A stretch of 64,000 nt of DNA, from positions 8,934,516 through 8,998,515 of the forward strand of contig CM034233.1 of NCBI GenBank assembly GCA_019916065.1, given 5' to 3'. The translations under genes were made by a program, and so were the position numbers. This DNA is from Vitellaria paradoxa (Eukaryota; Streptophyta; Magnoliopsida; Ericales; Sapotaceae). Each line of letters opens with the position of its first letter. Positions within the stretch are counted from its first letter, which is position 1. Below, one piece after another: positions 1 to 11,652 of the stretch. Below the pieces are notes generated by a model. That model did not search any database. It saw only the letters and a program-made list of their open reading frames with translations, and was not told where the DNA came from.

Positions 1-191
1 TGCGGAGAATCCAAATTTTATTTTTTTATTTTTTCACCATTATTGCAATAGCTTAGTAGGTGAAAGTTTCCCAACCGAAGCGGCAGCAGCTTTTATTGAG
101 GCAGACAAGGAGGACTGCAGACCAGCTGTATGTAAACAAGCAGCGATAAGACTTCAATGTCCATGTGATTCTCTCCCTCCCTTCCCCTCTC

Positions 192-210
192 ACTCTCTCT
201 CTCTCTCTCT
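192..210 (+). repeat. CT tract in RALF34 5' leader
   Basis: A run of alternating C and T lies about 50 bp before the RALF start codon. Pyrimidine tracts like this are common in plant 5' untranslated regions and core promoters. No clear TATA box was found between it and the window start, so I read it as leader or Y-patch sequence. Confidence 0.5.
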
Positions 211-260
211 AAAAACCATCACGTTACTCTCTGCCGTATCGCTCCGCGCACCGACGGTCC

Positions 261-656
261 ATGGCGGTTCCGATTCTACGAGTTCGGCTATTAACCCTCT
301 TCGCGTTTCTCATGATCTACTCCTCCACCAGTGGTTCCAGCTCCTGGGTTGGGGATCAGATCGATCACACTGGTAGCCTCCAGCTGATGACCGAAGCCCT
401 GGAATGGCAGTCGACAATGCCTCTTCACGACGAGTTCAGCATCATCGACGAGGAGGACCCATCGGGAATCGATCGGAGGTCTCTGTTCTGGAGAGCGAGG
501 CACTTCTACATCTCATACGGTGCTCTGACTGCAAATAGAATCCCATGCCCGGCCCGCTCGGGAAGGTCCTACTACACGCACAACTGCCACAGAATCGGCA
601 GCCCTGTGAATCCTTACCACCGAGGCTGTTCCAGAATCACCCGTTGCAGGATATAG
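261..656 (+). CDS. RALF34: RALF34-like rapid alkalinization factor preproprotein
   Basis: A complete intronless ORF of 131 aa. RALF peptides are secreted cysteine-rich hormones that bind CrRLK1L receptor kinases (FERONIA/THESEUS1 group) at the cell surface and alter apoplastic pH and growth. A hydrophobic signal peptide covers about residues 5-25. An acidic propeptide follows, then the subtilase (S1P-type) processing motif DRRSL at residues 71-75. The mature peptide has the receptor-contact motif YISY at 83-86 and four cysteines at 96, 109, 123 and 129 in the conserved spacing. The cores GRSYYTHNC and NPYHRGCS and the end TRCRI most resemble Arabidopsis RALF34, known for lateral root initiation and pollen tube signalling. 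Only this Met fits the signal peptide. The gene looks intact. The RALF family call is very secure; orthology to RALF34 is from motif recall only. Confidence 0.93.
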   Translation: MAVPILRVRLLTLFAFLMIYSSTSGSSSWVGDQIDHTGSLQLMTEALEWQSTMPLHDEFSIIDEEDPSGIDRRSLFWRARHFYISYGALTANRIPCPARSGRSYYTHNCHRIGSPVNPYHRGCSRITRCRI

Positions 657-865
657 ATTTTTTACTGTGCTTTTGGAGTTGATAATGTCGCCGGCCGCTT
701 TGTTCGTTGTCATTTCTAGTCGCAGTGCTGTGATTAAATGCTTGGTTTGTGTTAGGATTAGTGCAGATCTGGTAAGATCTGTGGTGAGTTGTGTGTGAAT
801 GCAGTGTGTTTTGACTGTGATTTATGGTTTCCACTAGTTTGGAGTTTGGGGTTAAGCATTGAACC

Positions 866-871
866 AATAAA
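866..871 (+). terminator. Putative polyadenylation signal of RALF34
   Basis: A canonical AATAAA about 210 bp after the RALF stop codon, in T-rich sequence. It is the first perfect match downstream of the gene. Plant poly(A) signals are loose, so this is only a likely site. Confidence 0.4.
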
Positions 872-2364
872 TGTATTATTCAAGAGAAAGAGCAGGCCTC
901 TATCTCACTTTTTAATCCATTGTTATTATCGTTTAGTGCGTCTGGGTATTAGCTTTTTCGGTTTTTTTTTTTTAATTTATAGTAAATGATTAATATCATT
1001 AATTTAATAACTAATTAGGGAAGTTTTTCCCCCTCAAACATTTTATGGATTTAGAGTGATAAAAAGTTAAGATAAAATATAATTTAAAAAAATTTTTGTA
1101 TTTAGTGTACACATGTCAAATTATATTTTTTAGAGATAAATAGTAAGATTTCCGTTTTGACGGATTAGATTTTTATTTGAACAGATTTAAAATTTTGGGC
1201 AGTCATGATTTTTTACACTACAATTTGTCCAAAAATCATTTGGACGAAAGTTGGTTGCGCGAATCTATTTGAAAGATTTTTACGACTCCACAAAAAATAA
1301 TTAAAGTAGGTGTCATTTGATAACTTGAGAGTTTATGATGAGAATGATGAAAAAATTTTTGTTATTTGATTAATCGAATTTTAGTTATTGAATTTTTTTT
1401 TAAAAGAATTAAATTTTTTTTGAATTTTAAAAAGCCGAGAATCTATAAAACAAAGATTTTCATATATTTTTATCAAATTTTGGTGTGCTAAACGCACATT
1501 TAAAGTAAAAAACCAAGTAAAAGGTGGATTTTGTCAAATCTGAAAAATAAAATAAAACTTTTTTTTTTTTTTTTTTGGTGAGTATAAGGATTAGACATGG
1601 GATTAAATTGCAGACAAACTTTTAATCACGGAAATTAATTTTGCGGAGTGGATATGGTACATATATTAGCGAGTAAATTTTACTCATTTTTAAATCACAC
1701 GATAATCATATATATTAGTTTGTGAATAAATAAATTTGAATTAAAAATATATATTTAAAATTATAAAATTATGAACGTAAATTATAATTTTAAATTCATA
1801 AAATTATATTAAAAATATATTTTAAAACAAAAATATTCTATCTAAAACATATATTTAAAATTTAAAATAAATTTATAAAATTATATTTAATAAAAATATA
1901 TTTTTAATAATTTATATTCAAAATTTATATTTAAAAATATATACTTTTTGGCGCCAAATAAAAAGAATAAGCATGAATTGACCATCATGCCCCTGAGGTA
2001 AAGTGAAAAGGGTTATATGACCCGCACATGATAATTTTTCTGTTAATTTTAATAGATAGAGTTAGTGTTTAGATTGAATACTTTGAAGATGTAATAATTA
2101 CGTTTGATAGTTTGAATATAAAATAAAAAAAGATGGATAATTTGAGAGATATTTTAATAAAAAAATTTAATTGAACCAAATCTAAGCTTACCATTTTACT
2201 TTTTTTTTTTTTTTTTGGGAAATTACTTAAACTTTCTTGAAGTTTGCTAATAATGCAACTTTTTTTCTGAGTTATAAAAAATTACTTATGTCTACCGTCA
2301 GAGTAAATACAAGATTTTCACTAAGAGAGGTATCAAGCACCTAAGAAAAGAATAACTAGTTATA
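872..2364. other. AT-rich spacer, no gene seen
   Basis: Mostly A/T runs and short poly(T) tracts. No ORF with recognisable protein similarity was found on either strand. The stretch 1,740-1,950 is almost pure A/T. Confidence 0.6.
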
Positions 2365-2367
2365 TTA

Positions 2368-3052
2368 GGCCTCGCTTTGATGCGGGGAAAGCTAGCGTCC
2401 AAAACTTATCCCCGGCCATACAAGTGGGTCCCACCTTTTGCCATGATTTGGCAACCAAATAATACCCCCTCCCGGGTCTTCACTTTTCCTCTCGCACAGT
2501 ATCTCTCGAATAAATTTTGGGCGCCCTCAAGCCTCGCCAAAATTTATCCAGGGGGAATGGATATTATTTTGGCCTTTTTAGCCCTCATTAATTTGATCAA
2601 AATAAATATAATGTTAGTAAAAAAATAATAGATAAGCCAACAAGTCAAAACAAACATAATTAAAAATAAAATTAGATAATAACCAACCATTCAAAAGTAC
2701 ATATTTAAAAAAAATTGTTTAAATAAATTTATAAAAAATTAAATTTTCAATGAAATAAATAATATAACTTCAAATTGTCAAAAAATAATTAAATGGAGTG
2801 GGTTTTGTAATTTAATATTTAATTTAATGGGTAATCAAGTTTAGGACACCACAAGGGCAAAAGAGTCATTTGATTACTTTTTTCATCATTCACCCCCTCT
2901 TATTTATAAAACATCCAAACTAAGTTAAAAGTTATCCCCTCCATAAACATCACATCAATGTGGGCTAACCCTCTAAAAATAATACACTCTCTTATCTTAT
3001 ACTCCTCTCTAAAACTTATCCCCTGAAATTTTAGCATCATCCAATCGGGCCC
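2368..3052. mobile_element. Harbinger/Tourist-like non-autonomous element
   Basis: A 685-bp element flanked by the 3-bp duplication TTA (2,365-2,367 and 3,053-3,055). The ends form imperfect terminal inverted repeats: GGCCTCGCTTTGATG on the left and, read inward on the other strand, GGGCCCGATTGGATG on the right. TTA target duplications and G-rich ends of this kind are typical of the PIF/Harbinger superfamily. No transposase is inside; the 83-aa ORF at 2,377 covers part of the left half and resembles nothing known. Confidence 0.65.
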
Positions 3053-3623
3053 TTAATGTTAAAACTAAGAGAGAAACGATATTACTTTTAGAGAGAGGGA
3101 AAATTATTTTGAATATTAACCCAGTGAATATATTTTTCACAATTTAACCGTACAACTGGCATTTTTAGCGATAGCTGAGGTTTAATAAAAATGTCTCCTA
3201 TGACCCAAAAAATATATATATTATTAAGATTTATTATTTATAAAATTTATTATATTATATGTTATATTTATTAATATTATACACAAAGATATTCAATAAT
3301 ATAGTTGGAGAAGAAACTTTATTTCATAAAAAATACTTCAATTTGGTTCTTATAAATTCCTTTCACATTAAAAATTTTGAATTAATCGTAATTTTTAAAT
3401 AAGTCAAAAATATGCCATTTTTAATTAATTTAAAATTTTTAATAAAACTAAAATACAAAATATATTATAATAATTTCACATTCAAAATTAAGACATCACA
3501 TGCCGTTTTATTTTTACATGTCTCTGCCATTGTCTACTCCATTTTTTAAAATGTGTAACAAATTAACTTCTACGGCTAGATAAATTTTAAATTCTCAATT
3601 TGACCCCAAAAGACATGACCACA

Positions 3624-3749
3624 GGTGAGTTTGATTTGTAAACAAATTCTAAAAATCTCTATAAATCTCTGTTAATTTTATATCACATTAACTTTTTTCT
3701 TTCATTACACATATTACGAACTCTCAATTTATCTTACTCCAAACTCACC
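3624..3749. mobile_element. Short MITE, family shared with 16,801-16,943
   Basis: A 126-bp unit starting GGTGAGTTTGATTTG and ending with the inverse CTTACTCCAAACTCACC. Its interior, including a TCTCTGTTAA block and a TATCACATTAA block, recurs in opposite orientation at 16,801-16,943. The inverted ends plus a dispersed relative identify a MITE. No confident target duplication was seen, so the superfamily is unassigned. Confidence 0.6.
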
Positions 3750-3798
3750 TCACGTCGCATTCCATCGCTCATTAGAGTTGCCCCGCTCAAATATTTAT

Positions 3799-3966
3799 GG
3801 CTCCGTTTGGAGCTCTTCCAAATAAAATAAAATCTTACAAATCTCTACAAACACGAATTACGAGATAGTAAAATTTAAAATTTTCACTCATTACACAAAT
3901 TACGAGACATTTACTTTTATAATTTTATTTTATTTTATACACTTTTATACAACTCCAAACACACCT
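3799..3966. mobile_element. MITE-like inverted-repeat element
   Basis: About 168 bp of AT-rich sequence bounded by GGCTCCGTTTGGAGC and, inverted, AAGGTGTGTTTGGAGT. The GGCTCCGTTTGG-type end is common among hAT and related plant MITEs. No clear target duplication. Confidence 0.45.
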
Positions 3967-4149
3967 TATATCTATTTTTTATTTTCAATAATTTATTTTC
4001 TTATTTTATTATATACATCTTATTTATATACCTTTAGTGAAATAAGTAAATTAATGATAGTTACAAGTTTACAGAATAAGCGAGAAATAATAATATTTTT
4101 TATTTGGTGATTAAGTATGCAAGGCATTATTGGAAGAAAATATAACTAA

Positions 4150-4412
4150 GATATTTGAGGGTGGTCGAGCGAGAGTTCGGGGGCGCTTAAGGGCCTGAGC
4201 CGCATGCGGTCCCAGGTTCGACTCTCCTTCGGGAGAGTGGGTTACCGCTTTGGCGGATTTTTAATAACTCCCCTCGATCGAGCCGGTCAGTCAGGGTTTA
4301 CCTGGGCTGATTTATCACCTCATGGGTCATTGTCGACTTGATCCACGGGATGGACTTCACCCAGTGCATACCTTGGGTAGTGGCTGCGGGTTTCTTCCCG
4401 ACCCACAGAAGA
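4150..4412 (+). mobile_element. tRNA-derived SINE-like element
   Basis: A GC-richer island in AT-rich spacer. It has an RNA polymerase III box A-like stretch (GGTGGTCGAGCGAGAG) and, about 50 bp on, a strong box B match (GGTTCGACTC), followed by a non-tRNA body. It does not fold as an intact tRNA: there is no proper anticodon arm or acceptor stem. The combination points to a tRNA-derived SINE. The ends and tail are not well defined. Confidence 0.6.
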
Positions 4413-5080
4413 TATTACAATTGAGCTCAGTTTCATTGGACAGAAAAAACAAATGACATAAAAAAATAAAGAAAAAAATGACTTAATTTAGATTGTAATA
4501 ATAGAAGTAAAAAAATATAATAAAATAAAAATATTTCAGTATAGATAAAAGAGTAAATTTAGCTCCAACGAAGGCAAGTATAATTTTTTTATGTATTAAA
4601 GAGGAGATTGTATTATTAACAAATCTCATAAGAATAATTAATTTATTATTTTTCGAAATGCAAGAAGAATGCACAAAGCATACCCAAATATTATTAAAAA
4701 AAAAAGAATCATTAATGTAATGCAGTAAAATATATCATTCATATAAAAAAAATTAATAATCATACAATCAGCAATAGTCACCCGTCTGATAAATAAAGTA
4801 ACACACCATTACATGACTTAAATTAAACGAAGAAAAAGAAATTTATTGTTCTTTTTTATTTTTTCTTACAATAAGTTGGGTTTTGATTGGCAAATAAGAT
4901 TGCTTGATTCTCCGAATGTGATCGCTGCCAACCAAGTCCAAGCTGTTCTTTCCATTCCGCCTCAAAAGCTGCCGCATAGTTGTCTATCAATTCTGATTCT
5001 CTGTGTTTCTTCACTTTGTTGAAAAAAAAAAAAAATTGGAAAAAGAAAAAGAACGTAAATTATCCGGTAACAAGCGATCA
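4413..5080. other. AT-rich 3' flank of the LEA-2 gene
   Basis: Low-complexity A/T sequence. It probably contains the 3' untranslated region of the minus-strand LEA-2 gene near 4,850-5,080. The 63-aa ORF at 4,483-4,674 is low-complexity and not convincing. Confidence 0.5.
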
Positions 5081-6285
5081 TCAATCGTATGTACAGGAAT
5101 TCTTAAGCGAGATCGGAACGTTGAGCTTTTTCTTATCGAAAAGTATGTCGCAGCCGATATTCTTGTAGAACTTTGGCCTAACAAGTTTTCCGAGAACGTC
5201 TGCTCTGGCTCTAATCTTGAAGTTCAATTTCAGAGGAACCGGCACTGTGGTGGCGGTGGTAGTCGACGACGTAGTCGTCCCGATTGAACTGCTCAAACTC
5301 GCAGCGCTTCCGTACAGAGGAATCTTATTCCCTATTACCAAAACAGCGACTGTTCTTTGGCTCTTCCTTGATTGGTAGAACTTCTTTACCTGCAAAGCCC
5401 AATTTTACAAGCCGAGCGAATTAAAATTGGCTCGAGATGAAGATTTAGATTTTAATTTTAGGGGGAAAAAGGAAAAAAATAAAATAAAATAAGAGGTGGA
5501 ACTTACGGATCCAGAGCCGATTGTGATTTGATCGTATGATAGATCTAGAGGTGTTGATGTAACATGAACCCCAAAGAATGTACCGGTGTTGCGGAAAGTG
5601 AGTTTGACAGTAGCGTTCATGGAGATCATTTCAGTGGCCACTCCCGTGAAATCTGAACCAGCCTGAATCACGAGACTCTCGAATTTGATGCTCTGCAAAT
5701 TGAATTCAGCCCTCACACATTATGAAATTGGCATTTCTGAAATTGTAAGTGTTAAGGGTGAAATTTTGAAGAAATTGTGTTGAAAGTTTGACTAACCTTC
5801 ATGGCGATCTTCGGTTTCTGAGGTTTACTAGCGCCCCACAAGATCAAAGAAAAGAGAGAGAAGAGAGCGAAGAAACCCAAAACAAAAGCGAGGAAATAGC
5901 AGCGACGAGGGAGACTCTTCTGAGACTCCTCATCTTCCAAAAGCCCTTCTTCTTCGATGACATCGCATTCCTTCCAATTCTTCTGGCCCTTCCGGTTGTG
6001 CCTCCCGCCGGCGGAGCCATCGTTGGGGGAAATCTTGCGAGATCCGGGCTTCAGGGACCCGGAGAACCGGCTGGAAGAGGACTCACGGGAGTGGCGCCCA
6101 ACGGAGGAGTGAGAGTGGGGTGGTGAACCGGCCGGGCTGAGCACCGGCGTGGAGTGAAACGACGTCGTGGTCTTCTCCCCATCGTGGGAGTCTCGCGACG
6201 GGCTCTGGACGTAGTACGCAGGCCTCGTCGGCGAGGATGGAGCGAGACTGGTCACCTCCGAATCGGTCTTGGAATGAACGGGCAT
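5081..6285 (-). CDS. LEA-2 / hydroxyproline-rich glycoprotein family membrane protein (3 exons)
   Basis: Predicted 327-aa protein from exons 6285-5797, 5692-5507 and 5389-5081. All junctions are in phase 0, with donors AAG|GTTAGT and TCC|GTAAGT and acceptors TTTGCAG|AGC and TTTGCAG|GTA. The cytosolic N-terminus (1-128) is basic, Ser/Pro-rich and disordered, with the motif YYVQSPSRDSHDGEK. One membrane segment lies at about 129-150. A C-terminal LEA-2 (NHL-type) domain follows, with FGVHVTS, ITIGSGS, FYQSRKSQRT and LGKLVRPKFY. The motif order matches the Arabidopsis At1g45688/At5g42860 group, called late embryogenesis abundant hydroxyproline-rich glycoproteins; their biochemical role is not settled. 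The gene looks intact. The start is the first Met of exon 1, giving the conserved TDSEVTSL opening. Exon boundaries are inferred from sequence. Confidence 0.9.
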
Positions 6286-6764
6286 TTTGCAGCTCTCTCT
6301 CTCTCTATATTCACTCTAACAAATTTCGCCACTCTTGACGACGGTCACAATCCAACAGAAAAAAAGAAACGCAAACCTAGTCTGATTAAATGCTTTGCGT
6401 TTCTCTCTCTTCAATTGCTGCTTTTTCTGGCCTTTTTCTCTCTCTAGAAGTGTGTGTGAGATAGAGAGAGTCAAGACATTCGTGAGTCAGGAATTGCTTG
6501 TGAAATGGGATTGAACAAAATGAGGCTGGCGCTTGGCAGTACAGGAGATGGGGGGAGCTTTGGGCCCACGGCTTAACGCGGGAGGCGCATTATTACGAGT
6601 GACACCGACAGCGGGATTTGAAGACAAAGGGTGGCTGTGCTTGATTGGGCTGTAGTGTGACCGAAACAATCTGACAGCTCTGTTACAGCTGGCACTTCCA
6701 AACCAAACAATTTCTCGGCGGAGGAATGCATTGTTTTTTTTTACACCGTCGAACATCATTAAAA
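6286..6764 (-). promoter_or_regulatory. 5' leader and promoter region of the LEA-2 gene
   Basis: Directly before the start codon lie CT/GA-rich tracts (6,294-6,308 and 6,437-6,470), typical of plant leaders. The region 6,480-6,730 is unusually GC-rich for this window. No unambiguous TATA box was found. The 90-aa ORF at 6,487-6,759 has no recognised similarity. Confidence 0.4.
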
Positions 6765-7038
6765 CTTACTAATTTTAACTATTTTTTATATTTTTTTTAA
6801 TTAAAATTTTTCACATTTCACTTTTATGTCACATTTTTTTATTTTTATTATACTTTTTACCAAAAGTTTAAAAATCGGACCATTCGTCAAACCAGAGAAG
6901 CCACCAGGTCACGGGTCAGTGGTTCAACCGAAATTGAACCGGAATTGAACTGTGATGTCATAAATATATTTAAATATATAAATAAAATATAAAAATATGT
7001 TAAAATTATATAATAATTTTAAAAACTTATATTTTTTT

Positions 7039-7150
7039 GGGGTAAATTTCACTAACTTCCCTTGAGATTTCTGACATCAACGGAAACCTCCCTTGAGGTT
7101 TCTGAAATAATACTGCCCTCCCTTTCTTTACTTGAAAATACCAAAGTATC
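7039..7150 (+). repeat. Left TIR of the 7-kb MULE
   Basis: Pairs with 13,645-13,752 on the opposite strand. It includes the blocks GAAACCTCCCTTGAGG and TTTCTGAAATAATACTG. In MuDR-type elements the TIRs act both as transposase binding sites and as outward-in promoters. Confidence 0.85.
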
Positions 7151-8118
7151 CCCTCCGTTAAAACTGAGCTGGAAATTGAATGAAAATGATGATGTCATTG
7201 TACCCAAAATTGTAATATACCAATACTACCCTCACCCTTAACTCCCTTTTACTATAAGTATCCGAATCAGGTTTCTATTCCCATTCACAAATCTAGGAGA
7301 CATAAAATCAATCCAAGAGAGAGGAAGTAAAATACAGCAAGAAAGAGAAGGAGAAAGAACTAAACTGAGGTAAACTTGTACCCAATAAGCCATTTTTCAT
7401 TCACATCCTCAAGCATTTCCCATCTCAAAATTTTCATTCTAAGCATTTCTCATTTTTCATTTTCAATTCACAGTCTCATCTCATTTTTCATTCCAAGCAT
7501 TTCTCATCTCAAGCATTCAAAGTCTCAACCATTTTTTCTTTCACATTTTACCCAAGCATTAATTATTGTTGCATTTCCAAGCTCCAGTAATCTCTAACAA
7601 CATTGAGATGTAGCAAAATGTGGTTGTCCAATACTCTCTAGCTTGCAAATGCAACAGTAATTGGAGAATGTTTTTTCTTTTTTTTCCATTCAAGTCAAAA
7701 TGACCTCCAAAACATACAAAACAATGAATAAAAGTTAAAACATAATTTACACACCAGATTCTCTTCCAAGGAAAGTGGATCCTGCCACCATACAGAGCAC
7801 TCTATGTAAAAGAAAATAATGAATTTCAATTGCTGCGAGCACTTTATCACAAAATGTTTACCCTACCCCACAAACAGAGGCATCATAAAGCCACTGTTCA
7901 AAGACTCCACAGACTCTGACTTCAGGTTCCATTACTAGTCCCATCTCAGAAAAATAAATACAAGCTCAAACATTTCTTTTGATGGTACTACCATACAAAT
8001 TAAGAAAAATATCTCACATCAAACCCTGCTATGTAGTACATTTTCATTTCAGTCATAGTCTTAAGCATTTCTTATTTCTAATTTATTTTTTTCTCCTAAA
8101 ACTTGTGCTCAAGACACC

Positions 8119-8460
8119 ATGGAATCTTCATCTTCAACTGCAACAAATGCAATACCTAAGTATAAGAATAGGTACTGCCATTGCCGATTGAAAGCACATA
8201 TCAAGGTAACAGGTTCAGAGGCAAACAAAGGCAAACTATACTATGCATGTCCAGAGGGAGTTTGTGCATTCTGGGATTAGTGCAAACCAGTCAATATTTA
8301 TGAAACTCAAGCTGTCATCTAAGAAGCTCAAAGTGTGCAAATACAGAGGAGGTGGATACCTACCAATGAGACAGAAAATGACATGTCTAGGCTTGATAAT
8401 GCAATGACTATTAGGGTTTAAATATTGGAAGGGCAGTTAGGGTGCATGAAGATGGTGGTG
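8119..8460 (+). pseudogene. GRF-type zinc-finger ORF of the MULE (interrupted)
   Basis: An ATG opens 53 codons (8,119-8,280) that fit a GRF zinc finger: RYCHCR, then KLYYACPEGVCAFWD. The family uses a Cys-x-Cys/Cys/Cys zinc site followed by an FxW/WC motif, binds nucleic acid, and is known from TOP3A, NEIL3 and APE2; in plants it is also common in short ORFs. A TAG then sits where a Trp codon is expected, and the same frame reads on as CKPVNIYETQ before further stops at about 8,320 and 8,417. The frame looks homologous to about 8,460. A possible leader with a GAG|GTAAAC donor lies at 7,260-7,375. Identity as a MULE accessory gene is inferred from position. Confidence 0.6.
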
Positions 8461-9480
8461 ACAATATGCCTCATTACTATTATTATGTGTTTTTTTTTTT
8501 TTTTTTCATTATCCTAATCCTACTGAAGTAAATGTAAAACTTGTTTGTCATGTGCAAGTGTTAAAGTGTCCAAGTGTGTTTCTAAGTGTCTAAGTGTGTG
8601 CCCATATGTCTAAGTGTGTGTCCATTCATGTACTAATCATCAAATTCAAAGAAATGCTTATACAATTAATGAATATACCATAAGTCCATGTACTAATCAT
8701 CAAATTCAATGAAATGCATATTTAATCTAGTAATCTGTTTATACAATTAATGATTATATGACACCATAAGAAGGGTTATACAAAAAAATAGTATCCAAGA
8801 TAAGGCCATGTACATAAAAGTATTGGAAATCAGCCCATAACAGAGTATTGGAAATCAGCCTATACAAAAAAGTGGTATCTAAATATGCTACCACATAAGC
8901 CCTATAGTATCATATACAAAAAGGCTCAAATTGCATAATCAATCAGCTCACAAAAAAGCTTAAATTGCATGATCAATCAGCTCACAAAAAAGCACAAATT
9001 GTGTGATCATCTGCAAAACAAAGTGTGATTGGATTGTTACAAGATGAATTGAAAGTAAATACATGTAATAAGCCATTTAAAGACATGCTACTTACTTAGA
9101 AAAGAGACCAATCTAATGGGTAACTTTGAGTGACACACTACGAAGGCTGTGCTTGTGATGTAGCCACTTGATTTTCCTAAATTTTTTTCATTAGAGAGGA
9201 TCAGAATATGAAGTTGTATAACTTGCAAATAATGAAATGAAATACACTTATTAAAATTAAAAAAAAAACTACTTACTTGAGATGTGTTTTTTCCCCTTTC
9301 TTTGCTAGTGCTCTTCTCTGTAATAGTGCCCTTCCCTTTTGATCATCTGCCTCTATTTATGCCTCTATCTATACCACCACCAATCATAATGTTTTCCCTA
9401 ACTTCATTGCCACTTATAGAACCTCTCCCATTGTTTCCTTTACCTTTTTTGCTAGATGGTCCTCATTTACCTCTAACTGG
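8461..9480. other. MULE interior between the convergent ORFs
   Basis: AT-rich sequence with short internal direct repeats, for example a TACTAATCATCAAATTCAA block twice (8,631-8,720) and a TATTGGAAATCAGCC block twice (8,820-8,865). No coding similarity recognised. It would hold the 3' ends of both transcripts. Confidence 0.5.
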
Positions 9481-11652
9481 TTATCCTTGACAAGTTCTTT
9501 TGTTATATCCAAACTCTTTATATCGCATACACTTAACAGTTTGTGACCTCTTGGATTGACTTATCCCAGCTGCAGTTTCATCTGCTGCTCTTTTTCTGGC
9601 TTTCTTTGGCCTACCTGCCATTCTCCTAAGGGGTGGTGGGTCTAATAGGTCACCTGGAATGATTGTCCACATTGTATGATCAAGGATTAGGTGTATCATT
9701 CTCTCATGTGCTCTCAAGTATGTCCCCTTAGAGTAGTATGAGTGAACAAAGTTTTCCACATTCTTCTTATCATTCATTATTGCAGCCATTGCATGTTTGC
9801 ATGGAATCCCAGAGATCGCCCACTGCTTACACACACACACTCTATCTTCCATAGGTCAACCAAGTGTCTTATCCCATTGTCCATGACATCATATTCTTAT
9901 CCACCACATTATTCAGCCTTACACAACCTTGCTTCCCTCCCAATTTTGGTTAACCGCTTTTTTACATTTGATGTTATCCCATACGTCTATGCCACTCTCT
10001 TTTTTATATCTAGTTTGGATTCTAGACATGACTTTACACATTACACCCTTTAACATTGTGAGAATTTGCTTACCTCTTAGATCGCCAAGCCAATTATTGA
10101 ATGATTCAGCCCCGTTGTTTGTGATATGATCAGACCTCACCCTTTCATCAAATGCATGCCTTGCCCATGAGCTAATTGAAAGTTTAAGCAAATAATCATG
10201 TGCTTTAGTGTTTAACTCCTTAATTGCAGCCATTGCATCTTTAAATTTCAAATAATTGTAGGCTCTAGCAGCTACCCAAAATTGCTTTCTTAGAGCAAGG
10301 CCAGGGTATTTTGCCTTGAAATTATTAAACAAGTGTCTTGCACAAGTTCTATGCGAAGTCTCAGGTAATAAACGTGCAACAACCCTATCTAGCCCCTTTT
10401 GTTGATCACTCATAATGGTCCAAGGCTTATTCTGCTCACTAGCCCTTATAATGGTCTGAATGTGCTCAAGAAAAAAACCTCAACTCTCATTATTCTCACT
10501 TTCAACCACAGCAACAGCAAGAGGAAATAAACCATTGTTACCATCTAATGCAACAGTAGAAATTAGGACTCCACCATAAGGACCCTTAAGGTGACATCCA
10601 TCCACCCCTATAAAAGGCCAACATCCATGCAAGAATCCATTAATCATAGCCTCAAATGAAAGAAATAGCCTCCTAAACAAAGGATTCTGGGTGGGATAAG
10701 GCCTAAAATAGTCCATTTTGAACAAACTTCCAGGGTTTGTCTTCTTAACCTCTGCAGCATAGGTAGGAAGAAGCTTATATTGTCCACCATGACTACCATC
10801 AAGCTCATCCATACATTTCCTTTTTGCCCTATAAAGTTGTATCTTAGATGCCTCAATTCCATATCTACTATTTAATTTCTCTTGCATGCCATCCAAATCA
10901 AGTTGTGGGTTCTCCTTAAAATCCTTGAGAAGTTCTTTTGCTATCCATGTAGAGTTTGCATCCCCATTGTGCTTAACAATAGTACTTGTATGCTCAGATA
11001 TATATGTCTTAATTTGATAAATTATGCCATCAGGAAGTGGGGAAGCATGAATCCTCCAAGGACAACCCTCAATAGCACAATGTGCAGTTACCCTTGCCTT
11101 CTCATTTTTGTCTCGCACTATGGGAAACCCTTCTTCCACTGTGTAGTCCCTAAGTTTAGCCCTAAAGGCATTCACATCAGAAAAAATCATTTTTTCCTCC
11201 AACACAACTTCTCCTTCACAATCCACATAAGGTTCTTTCCCAAAATAACTTGTATCTAACCCGACCCCATACTCTATAACCTCATCACTCCCACTAGAAA
11301 TGTTGCCCTCCTCATCGCCTGATTGGAAGTCACTACGTCCCTCATCATCTACCCCACTAATCTCATCTACAGGTCTACCCCCATCATCTGAATCTACCTC
11401 CCATTCCTTATCCCTATCTAGATTCCAATCATCATCCTCATCATTATAACGATATACAAGTCCATCCTGGGTTACAACTATCACTTCCACATCTTCTTCA
11501 TCTATATCAACAAGCTTTTCTACCTGACATGGATTAGGGGAGTCCAATTCTATAAAGAAGTTTAGTGTACTAGGAACACCATCAAGATTGAACAGATAAA
11601 AAGATAAAAATCTAATAGTCTCGCATATCTCAATCACTCTAAAAATGATCAA
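9481..11652 (-). pseudogene. MuDR-family (MURA-like) transposase pseudogene
   Basis: Read on the minus strand, the first block (11,652-10,480, 390 codons) has an acidic N-terminus, a MuDR N-terminal domain (about 155-205, with GCPWRIHAS) and the start of the DDE core with the first catalytic Asp in GVDGCHLKG (Asp351). A TGA replaces an expected Trp codon after ENNES, and the same frame continues through the second Asp region (SDQQKGL) and the Glu region (NNGAESFNNW) to 9,919. Frameshifts at about 9,860-9,920 separate this from the SWIM zinc finger (CVCKQW then GIPCKH) and a degenerate CCHC knuckle (KCMRYKEFGYNKRTC). All landmarks of a full MURA are present, so it decayed rather recently. The true start may lie in an upstream exon. 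Confidence 0.88.

Noticed and set aside
4150..4260. Possible tRNA gene
   Set aside because: Pol III boxes are present but there is no acceptor stem or anticodon arm. A SINE-like origin explains it better.
10882..11259. 125-aa plus-strand ORF
   Set aside because: Antisense shadow of the MURA transposase pseudogene.
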